From Selaginella moellendorffii (Eukaryota; Streptophyta; Lycopodiopsida; Selaginellales; Selaginellaceae): a stretch of 64,000 bases of DNA. Shown here one piece after another: positions 56,340 to 64,000 of the stretch. A program made the translations under genes and the position numbers. A model generated the notes under the pieces. That model ran no database searches. It worked only from the letters and a program-made list of their open reading frames with translations, and was not told the origin of the DNA. Within the stretch, counting starts at the first letter, position 1; each line of letters starts with the position of its first letter. Location of the stretch: NCBI RefSeq assembly GCF_000143415.4, contig NW_003314261.1, forward strand, positions 4,059,127 through 4,123,126, in the 5' to 3' direction.

Positions 56340-56730
56340 CTTATTTCCATCAACGCTGTCCCTCCAGGCTTTTGAGGACTTTGCAAGGAACAGTGCTCAG
56401 TGCTCTACAGTTTTTTAGAGAAGCCAGTCCTTGCAATCCAGAATCCAGTAACGTGCTGCGCTTACGGAACAACGACATCTCAATACATTGGCCAAGTTAC
56501 AGCAACAGCCACCTAGTGTGCGAGACATTAGCTCCCTTTTACCCGAGGCTTCAGATACTGGCGAGCGACTGTACTCCTCCCAACGTGATCACATACCAGG
56601 CTCATTCACGGCCTTTGCTTGAAGATGGAGCTGGAGATCTGCTTGACAATATGGCCAAACGGGTCTGCTAATTTAGCTGAGAAAGACTGCAGCTGAAGCT
56701 CTTCTAAACATGACAATGCTCAAGCCTCTA
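56340..56730 (+). pseudogene. Rearranged fragment related to the nearby PPR gene
   Basis: On the + strand, 56560-56665 reads LASDCTPPNVITYQA and related codons that match residues of the PPR gene coded on the minus strand at 58357-60468 (LASDCTPPNAITYRA). Immediately after, 56675-56720 matches the + strand of 58380-58445, i.e. the opposite orientation. So two pieces of the same gene meet head to head. Stops and deletions leave no protein. Confidence 0.6.
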
Positions 56731-57967
56731 TCAGGCCGGAGAGAGTTCAAACGTGTATCCGCTTCCCGACTGGGTGAGAACCTTGCTGCATCGAATCATG
56801 AATCAAATATCCCATAAACTTCTTTAGAAAACACTCACCGAAACTCCACGCTACGTAGCTCACAATTTGCGTACCTGCACAAGGACTCGGGTGAGTTTTA
56901 GAAGAGAAAAACCTCGTCACCTTGTAGTGTTGACGTTCTTGTCGCCAAACTTAGTGAGCAAATTGACCAGAAATCCTCCGTGAGAGACCACAGCTATATC
57001 CTTCTCTTTACGATTGGACAGCCTGCAGCAATAAACCAACTAGTTAGGAGGAGGAGAAGTTACAGAATTCATACCATTCGAGGAAAGCTCTAGTTCTTCT
57101 GCCGAGCTCTTCTTCAGTTTCCTTGACATCAGGCCTCCACAACTCGTCTTGGTCTTGCTCAATCTACTCCAGACAGTAAGCCAGTAAACAACAATTGAAT
57201 TTTACGCTTACCTCAGAGAAATCGATCCCAGGGAATTGAAGCTCGTTTTTACTCCTGGAACTCCTGTGGTCGCAAGGCATCACGCTCTGTTGTTTCACAA
57301 GATTATATTTTTTCTTCCTCTCCAATAGGGAAATCTTACGTACCATTTCCTCCCTACAAAGCTCTACCGCAACGAAAGGAGGAGAGCCCGAGCTGGAGAT
57401 TGCCGGGTGAGGACACCTTCCAGCGAAATGCACCATCAGAAGTTGTGAAACATCAGAGTGATTGCCTCCTCCAAACACACCGGCCGCTGTTTGCAACGTC
57501 CTGGACAGAAATCTCATCGCAAAAGAAACAAAGAAAAGGAAAGACAAAGTATCATACCGAGTTAAGGGTGAGACCACAACAAGGCTAACACGATCTCTCA
57601 CTCCAGAACTCTCAAGTTCCTTGCCAAGCTGCTCAGCCTGGCAGAAAGAAAAACATCAGAGGAGATCGAGAGAGATTTGACTTACTTGCTGCCAGCCAGT
57701 GGACGTTAGGCTTGCATCAGTGTGCTCGTAGTAACTAGTAGTCGGCTTGTTAGAGCTTGTAGTGACTTTAGAAGATTGGAGCAAAAGGCTACAGAACATG
57801 AGATTCCACACGCAGCGCAACGCCCTAACGATGTGGCTGATCCTCAGGCGCCTCCACCGCCCGTCAAACAGTACCTTCCACGCGCTCCCAATCTGGAGCA
57901 AGATCTCCCCCTCCACGTTGTGGAACGCCTCGCCATGGCGCAGCAATCGCAGCGTCTTGGGCTCCAT
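56731..57967 (-). CDS. Histidine phosphatase, phosphoglycerate mutase-like
   Basis: Plant phosphoglycerate-mutase-like protein of the At2g17280/At5g64460 type. Nine exons: 57967-57875, 57745-57686, 57637-57558, 57500-57344, 57286-57212, 57163-57075, 57022-56921, 56874-56839, 56785-56731; 248 residues. Catalytic His in LRLLRHGEAFHNVEGE; second His in IAVVSHGGFL. Other family motifs: LTSTGWQQ, VVVSPLTRTLQTAAGVFGGG, REEMSVMPCDHR, FPGIDFSEIEQDQDELWRPDV, ANCELRSV. The junction of exons 1 and 2 is the weakest point. It belongs to a different subgroup from the AT74-like gene at 10965-11990. Substrate unknown. Confidence 0.85.
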
Positions 57968-58356
57968 CTTTCCTCTCAAGAACCCTAAACCCTTTTTGGC
58001 GCGGGATCCAAATTAAACTTTTGTCTTTTATTTTAAAGGGGATCCTAGTTTGGATTTGATTGTAAAACTTATCTTGGATTTATAATTTATAAAATTTCCC
58101 TATCTAATGGTTTAAGATTAATTTGGTGTTTATGAATAACACTACTATCAAGCAAACTAAGAGTTATTAGCAATAAATTATCCATCTAAAATGTAAGCAA
58201 ATGCAAAATAATTTAATATCAATGGGTAATGAGTGGCAGTAAACTGGCTGCTTAACTTCCACTTTACTCAAGGATTGTGAGCTACGTACCATGGAGATCC
58301 AAGTGAGTTTTTTCTATATCAAAGTTTACTGCAAGATTCGTTTCAGGAACCTGCTT
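57968..58356. other. Spacer between phosphatase and PPR genes
   Basis: AT-rich in the middle; it contains the phosphatase promoter and the PPR 3' UTR. Nothing else seen. Confidence 0.45.
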
Positions 58357-60468
58357 CTATATTTCGTCGCAGCTGATTTGCTCAGAGAAAGACCGCAGCT
58401 GAAGCTTGCACAGCGCTCTCACGAGTGTCCTAAACATGACTTTGTCACCGGCGAACGGCATCCTCTCGAGCAGCTCAAACGCCTCATCGATCCGTCCCTG
58501 CTTGCAAAAAGCCGCGACGATGGTGCCGTAGCACGCAACATCTGGAGCGCAGCCCCTCTTGGCCATGGCGTCGAGCAGAAGCACGGCTCTTTCCAGCTCC
58601 ATCTTCAAGCAGAGGCCGTGAATGAGAGCCCGGTACGTGATCGCGTTGGGAGGAGTACAGTCACTCGCGAGCATCACCCCGAAGAGCCTGTGAGCCTGGT
58701 CGAGTCTCCCGGCCTTGCAAAGAGCGCTCATCACAGTGTTGTAAGTGTAAACGTTGGGAGCTAGCTTCCGGTCGAGCAACCTCTGGAAGAGCTCCACACA
58801 CTCGTCGGTCCTGGCATTCCTGGCGAGCCACTTGAGAAGAATCGTGTAAGTGATGGCATTGGGATCACAGCCTCTGGATACCATCTCCTGGATCAGTGTA
58901 ACAGCGCGGTGGTACCGGTTGTCTTCTACAAGCCCATTGATCAGCGAGTTGAAAGTTACGACGTCGGGAAGAACACCATCTTGGTTCATCCGTGGTAGCA
59001 GCTTGTACGCAAATCTCCACAGCCCGTGCCGGCTCAAGCCTTCGAAGAGGATGTTATACGTGTAGATGTCCGGCGAAGGCCCTGTTCTCGCCATCCTCGT
59101 GAACACTTTGATGCCCCGCTTGAGTCTCCTTGCCTTGAGAAATCCCAGAACAAGGCTGTTGTAAGTGACGACGCTAGTGCAATGCTTCGCGTCTGCTTCC
59201 TTGGCAATCTCCACGGCCTCGTCCACTCGTCCAGTTTTGCTGAGCTCCTCGATCACTGGATCGTAAATCCTGGCATCTGGAACGCAGTTTCTCGAGATCA
59301 TACGCTCCACCAGCACTTTCGCCTTGTCCACCATCCCGGACTTGCACAGGCTATGGATGATTAGGCTGTACGTGTCTTTGTCCGCCTCGAGCCCGACGCT
59401 CTCCATCTGCTCCAGCAGCTCGAGAGCCTCGGCTGTGTTTCTCGGATTCTTGCAAACAGCGCTGAGAAAGCTGTTGCAAGTGTGGAGCCTCACGGAGGAC
59501 GAGCCATGCCTGAGTGCCATTGCTAGAATCAGCTCGCGGGCTCGATCCACCCGACCGCGATCCAAAAGTCTGTCAACCAGCGAGTTCACGTCCTCGGACT
59601 CGCAGCCGAGCTTGAGAGCCAAGCCACAGGCCTCGTCGATTCTATCCGACTGATACAACCCTTGGACTAGACTGCGAAAACACTCGGCACCACCGGCCTC
59701 CACGCATTCCTCCTCGGACAACTCCTTGAAACTTTCCAGTGCCTTGTCGAGATCTTCGTCGAGAACCCGAGAGATGCGAAGAACCAAGTCGAGCTTGACT
59801 TCGGTTCCTCTCACTTCTCGCAGGATCTCGTAGACGTCGTTGTTCCTCTTGGCAGCCGTGAGCGCAGCGACGAGAATCGAGTACGTAGAGACACTGGCTC
59901 GCAAGGAGAATGAGTTCTTGGCTTCTCTAAGAAACTCTAGAGCACCATCTACGTTGCCGGCCTTGCAAAGTCCTCGCAAGCAGCCATTTAGATCCTGGAT
60001 GGACAGCGTCGATCCATTCTCGGCCATGTCCTTGAGAAGCTCGATGGTCGCTCGGAGATTCCCCTGTTCGCTATACTTCACAGCGAGAGCTGGGAATGCC
60101 TGTTTCTTCCACAGCTGGAACAGGGCCTTGGATTCCTCACGCCTGTTCATCCTGTTCATGGTCTCGGTCATGAGCCTGATCGTGTAGCCCGTGTGCTTGA
60201 ATCGCGACTGCCCCGAAGTGATCCAGTCGAAGAATGCGAGCGCCTTGTCCGAGTCCTGGAGCGCCAAGACTACCTCGTTGTAGACTCGATGATTGACGGG
60301 CATGGATTTCCTGGCGAGGAGCTCGGGGGAAGCCAGGCATTCGAGAATGGCCGTGGCCTCGGTGGAGAGGTTTGTCATCGCTGGAAGGATTGAATCCTTG
60401 GCACTGCCATGAAGAATCCTTACCCCAAATTTGGCCACATTTGCTCTCACCTGGCCATTGCTCCACAT
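58357..60468 (-). CDS. P-class pentatricopeptide repeat protein
   Basis: Single-exon gene of 703 residues. P-class PPR proteins bind organellar RNA base by base and act in its processing, stability or translation. The 35-residue repeats run from about residue 85 to the end, roughly 14-16 of them, such as TYSLIIHSLCKSGMVDKAK, TYNILFEGLSRHGLWRFA and TFNSLINGLVEDNRYHRA. There are no E, DYW or SMR domains after the last repeat. The N-terminus (VRANVAKFGVRILHG) is basic, which fits a mitochondrial presequence. The ATG at 60468 is the first in frame. A fragment of this gene lies in rearranged form at 56.3-56.7 kb. Confidence 0.92.
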   Translation of the reverse strand: MWSNGQVRANVAKFGVRILHGSAKDSILPAMTNLSTEATAILECLASPELLARKSMPVNHRVYNEVVLALQDSDKALAFFDWITSGQSRFKHTGYTIRLMTETMNRMNRREESKALFQLWKKQAFPALAVKYSEQGNLRATIELLKDMAENGSTLSIQDLNGCLRGLCKAGNVDGALEFLREAKNSFSLRASVSTYSILVAALTAAKRNNDVYEILREVRGTEVKLDLVLRISRVLDEDLDKALESFKELSEEECVEAGGAECFRSLVQGLYQSDRIDEACGLALKLGCESEDVNSLVDRLLDRGRVDRARELILAMALRHGSSSVRLHTCNSFLSAVCKNPRNTAEALELLEQMESVGLEADKDTYSLIIHSLCKSGMVDKAKVLVERMISRNCVPDARIYDPVIEELSKTGRVDEAVEIAKEADAKHCTSVVTYNSLVLGFLKARRLKRGIKVFTRMARTGPSPDIYTYNILFEGLSRHGLWRFAYKLLPRMNQDGVLPDVVTFNSLINGLVEDNRYHRAVTLIQEMVSRGCDPNAITYTILLKWLARNARTDECVELFQRLLDRKLAPNVYTYNTVMSALCKAGRLDQAHRLFGVMLASDCTPPNAITYRALIHGLCLKMELERAVLLLDAMAKRGCAPDVACYGTIVAAFCKQGRIDEAFELLERMPFAGDKVMFRTLVRALCKLQLRSFSEQISCDEI

Positions 60469-63038
60469 TCTCCATGCTCGTCTGGCGATTTTAGGGCTTT
60501 TAGAAATGTGCTGTTAAATTCAAGAATTTGGCACCTTATAAAAGTAAAGTGGTTAATATTTTTATTATTATTATTTTATTAATAACTAGTAAATTGTCCA
60601 GCTAATGCTAAGTAGTTTGGCAAAGACCAACATAACTTCGTGACAAAACCTGCTCACAACTCGCAATCTCTTTGTTGATCCCTAGTTGCATAGGAATCAC
60701 TCTCCTTCCCTTTAAGCCATCTAAGAATCTTCCTGACTTTTCTGACACAGCCATTACCTCATATCACAACATTTGCATACTTTGTGAGACTTCACATAAA
60801 AACCCAATGGCCAAAAGAGGAGCCAGCAATCCATTGTTTTATGATGATGGAAAAATCAGAGAAGAAACTTGATGGTTTGCCATCCACTACCACATAATTC
60901 AGCTGCAATGACCATCAAGCCTGCAATGCCACAACCTAGAGAGAGACATCCTGAATATCCCACCATCTATAGCATTGAGGACCTCTACTTCACCCTTTGC
61001 TAGCCTTTTTGACAAACTTGAATTTATCTCTATAGGTAGAGGTATGTAATTGCACATAGACTCTTATATATTGTCAACTTATTTCTTCCACCTCTTCCAG
61101 GATTGTGCTAGTATTTGTGAGCTCTGAGGTGGCTACAACCCTATGGTTGTCAATGTTAGGAATCAGAATGGAAAAGAGTTTGGAAACTAAGAAACATGAC
61201 TTGGAATGGAAAAAACATTGTAACTGATTAAAAGAGTTTGCAAACTAAGAAACATGACTTGGAATGGAAAAAATTGTAACTAATTAAATCTTGATGTTCA
61301 TTCTGGCCTCAATAGCTCATCTCTTTAGCTAATCTAACTAGATAGACCAGGTTAGAGTTTGTTAAACTATTGGACCCTTTACAAAAACTAATACTATTTG
61401 CAAGCTTATTATAAGTTGTGATGATTGTTCATTTCTTCATGCTCTTGCATCATGTTCCAAAAGTTAGTGGTGATTTCCTGGTTGTCTATACTTTTGATTG
61501 GCTTCCATAAATCCAGAGTGACACATGTCATGGTTTGGCTCCTAGACAAACATGTTAGGTTAAGGTAAATTTGGGACATATAAGTATCACCCCAATTGGA
61601 AAATGAAAAATTGAACACTTTAAACCATACAACACAACTATGGGTATGCAAGACACAATTGCAATTTGAGACTTGTGGACTTTCTCAACTTTCTATTTTA
61701 TTCATTTCTAGCATCTGATGTCAATGCAACCAATCTGAGTTTGATCTTCAATCTGCCATTCAAGATGATCTTCAACATGGCAATACACAACACCGTGTTC
61801 AAGATGATCCTAGGCAATGCCTAGCATGCTGGCATAACATAAAGCTAGAGAGACATATCCTATGTGGCCAGCCCATCAAGACACCTTCTCCCAGCATTCC
61901 AACTATTGACACTTACATGGAGTGACTGACACAAAGTTTCTTGTTCCTGATTGTCACATTGAAACAACAAGAAAAAGGAAAATTTCAATGTTTGACTTAC
62001 TTTCTTGGTCTAAATCTTCGAAGTTCTGGATTAATTCTAATGCTGGTCAATTCCAGAAGTAGAAGCATTGGGTGGTGATGCAGTAGCCATAGAAGTGTCG
62101 AGCACAGGATATGTGGCACCATACTCACCCTGGACAATGCTAAGAGCATATGTTATTTGGGAATAGATCTAGGGCAGTAGGCTGATTTCTCCTGTCCTAT
62201 GAGTGCAATGTGATTGTCTCAAATTCCTGGACCAATGAGTGTCTTCTCTAATACAACTGATGATACATGTCATGATTTGGCTTTCACCCACAACACCCAA
62301 TGAACTTCTCTTCCAGCCAGCCTGGCCATCGAAACATCCACATGATTTTTCCAACAACCATAGATACCAAAACTCTCCTTGGCTTGAGATTGGACGGCTG
62401 TGAACCTCTAGCCCTTATCGCTTTATTCTTACAGATTTTGTCATCTTCTCTAGATGATAGCTTTTATGGGAGTTTTTAATAATTCTAAAGCTCTTAAATT
62501 AAAATAATTATCAATATAAGATAAAATTTCCATGTGTGAATATATTTTTATAAAACTTATGTTAGTATTTAGAATATATATCTTTACTTTTTATTATATT
62601 TTAAATAAATTATTGTTGAAAATTTAGTTTTAATGTTTTAAAAGAGTACCTTATGTTTCATAGAAGTAAATATCACAAGCATATTTTCAATACTTTATTT
62701 TTATAAATATATATTCTTAAAGATCTTTAAAATATATGCTAAGGGTAAATGCATGTACAGTTTGGTATAAAAATATGGTACAATATAATTAAAAATCAAA
62801 ATTTATTATGGAAATAAATTATTTTATGACAAAAATTAAAATTCTACAATTATTTTTTATTTTATGAATAATGATGATCCTCATATAATTTATTTATTTT
62901 TAAAAAATTTTATCATATAAAGAGTTATAAGGTAGATTATTGTCATTCAACTACTTTTATTTGTCATTTATTTGTACCACTGAATCATACATTTTCACTA
63001 AATAGAAAAAATATAGTTTTATATATATTAAAACATTA
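60469..63038. other. AT-rich gene-free region
   Basis: Stop-rich in all frames. It includes an imperfect direct repeat at 61168-61288 and the motif CATGTCATGrTTTGGCT at about 61523 and 62267. No gene recognised. Confidence 0.5.
61168..61288 (+). repeat. Two-copy tandem repeat of about 62 bp
   Basis: Both units contain GAGTTTGsAAACTAAGAAAC followed by ATGACTTGGAATGGAAAAAA; the second lacks a few bases. Confidence 0.7.
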
Positions 63039-63962
63039 TTAACAAAATGTCTTTGAGTCCCATACAGGTTTTACTAATGGCTTGATACTTAATGTTTTTT
63101 GGTATATAAAATATAAAACTAAGTTACAATCATTTTGCATTACCAATTTGGCATTTTCATAGCAATTTTGAAAATTACATAAAGTATTAGATTTCCAAAC
63201 AACATTATTATTAGAAGAATATAAAATTAAATTTCCATTTTCAAGTAACCTTAAAACACATCTAATACCTTTATTAGATGTTTTTGTAGACCATAAGTTT
63301 GTATTTTGTGCATATATAATTAAGTTGCAACTAGTATCCAAATATAAATGTGCTTTTCTGTTTAATGATATTAAAAATTGTGATGTCAATAAATACTGAT
63401 GTGGCATATTATTGTAACCACTTATTAAGGTGTAAGTAAAAATATCACATCCAACACTTTTTGTTGAAGTGATGGTTTTTTGTTTATAATAGCTGGATAT
63501 AATCTTTATAAAATGTAACACTTGTACAAAATTATGTGGATGATAGTTTCTAACAAAATAGTAAATAATAAAATGTTCAGTTTTTATAATAAAAAATGAT
63601 GCAGCATATTCCATCATTTCATTAATAGAAACTCTTAAGATTTGAGATAAAGAGTTTCTTATAATAGACCCTGGATTTTCATGACCTTCATTATTTATAT
63701 AACAAATTTGTTGAACTGTGTCTAAAACAAAAAAACCAAATCCAACATAAGTATTTGGATTTGAAACTAAGACATGTCCATGTGCACTTTGTCCTAGAGG
63801 AATCATACCATCTGGTATATTGCTAATTCTTGTTGTAATATCAGTTAAAATAGTAACTACTGCTTGTGCACTTAGAGCATTAATAATACCAATTTCATAT
63901 TGAATATCAATACCTTCCAAAAAGCCGATCAATAAAATTAATATAGTAAAAATAAATTTCAT
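63039..63962 (-). CDS. Secreted GNA-type (bulb) lectin-domain protein with unknown N-terminal region
   Basis: Intronless frame of 307 residues in very AT-rich DNA. Residues 1-17 are a signal peptide (MKFIFTILILLIGFLEG). Residues 18-177 form a region I do not recognise, with HGHVLVSNPNTYVGFGFFVLD. Residues 178-307 match the three-fold GNA mannose-binding lectin domain. The third sugar-binding motif is perfect (QNDCNLVLY, residues 276-284); the second (LENGNLILY) and first (SCNLIIY) are degenerate, so one binding site should remain. The conserved Trp of each blade (LWSTK, VWKS, VWDS) is kept. Codon use is strongly A/T-ending, unlike the GC-rich genes at 5-23 kb. No kinase domain follows. Confidence 0.75.
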   Translation of the reverse strand: MKFIFTILILLIGFLEGIDIQYEIGIINALSAQAVVTILTDITTRISNIPDGMIPLGQSAHGHVLVSNPNTYVGFGFFVLDTVQQICYINNEGHENPGSIIRNSLSQILRVSINEMMEYAASFFIIKTEHFIIYYFVRNYHPHNFVQVLHFIKIISSYYKQKTITSTKSVGCDIFTYTLISGYNNMPHQYLLTSQFLISLNRKAHLYLDTSCNLIIYAQNTNLWSTKTSNKGIRCVLRLLENGNLILYSSNNNVVWKSNTLCNFQNCYENAKLVMQNDCNLVLYFIYQKTLSIKPLVKPVWDSKTFC

Positions 63963-64000
63963 ATTTATTTCTTTAATTTATTTTTATTATTTCAATTAAT

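Noticed and set aside
1-64000. CRISPR arrays, bacterial operons or phage genes
   Set aside because: Introns, plant gene families and LTR elements show eukaryotic nuclear DNA; no array-like spaced repeats were seen.

Overview
The window looks like nuclear DNA of a seedless vascular plant, most probably the lycophyte Selaginella moellendorffii or a close relative. This is an inference from plant-only gene families (ZIFL transporters, OBERON, TIC22, filament-like plant protein, extensin, GH17-X8 glucanase, a long intronless PPR gene), very short introns (about 50-80 bp), tightly packed genes and AT-rich retroelement blocks. No database was searched. All splice models were read by eye from GT-AG or GC-AG signals and from frame continuity; each complete model listed sums to a multiple of three.

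Layout. 1-5324: two tandem + strand ZIFL-type MFS transporters, the first cut by the window edge. 5873-8341: an OBERON-type PHD protein (+). 9332-23375: a dense run of seven minus-strand genes: a papain-fold protein with a lost catalytic dyad, an AT74-like histidine phosphatase, an ELM2/SANT-like protein, TIC22, lunapark, a kelch protein and a filament-like plant protein. 24.8-30.2 kb: AT-rich DNA containing a heavily decayed Ty3/gypsy copy on the minus strand. 30189-33324: an extensin-like protein and a GH17-X8 glucanase (+). 33.7-37.5 kb: pseudogene remains, including tandem decayed units. 37486-39180: a Glu/Lys/Gln-rich protein (-). 39.2-41.7 kb: AT-rich repeats. 41725-49993: a complete but dead LTR retrotransposon with a perfect 5-bp target duplication and an assembly gap. 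50.8-55.7 kb: a second Ty3/gypsy element, followed by an inverted LTR. 56.3-60.5 kb: a PPR fragment, a second histidine phosphatase and a PPR gene (-). 60.5-64 kb: AT-rich DNA with an intronless GNA-lectin-like gene (-).

The genes do not form a pathway; they are ordinary plant housekeeping, organelle, ER and cell-wall genes. The most notable points are the pseudo-protease (Cys to Ser, His to Thr, oxyanion Gln to Ile), the almost pure C-to-T/G-to-A decay of the retroelements, a family of about 135-195-bp repeats with TGTAAGC/GCTTACA ends nested in two of those elements, and a lectin domain joined to an unrecognised N-terminal region.
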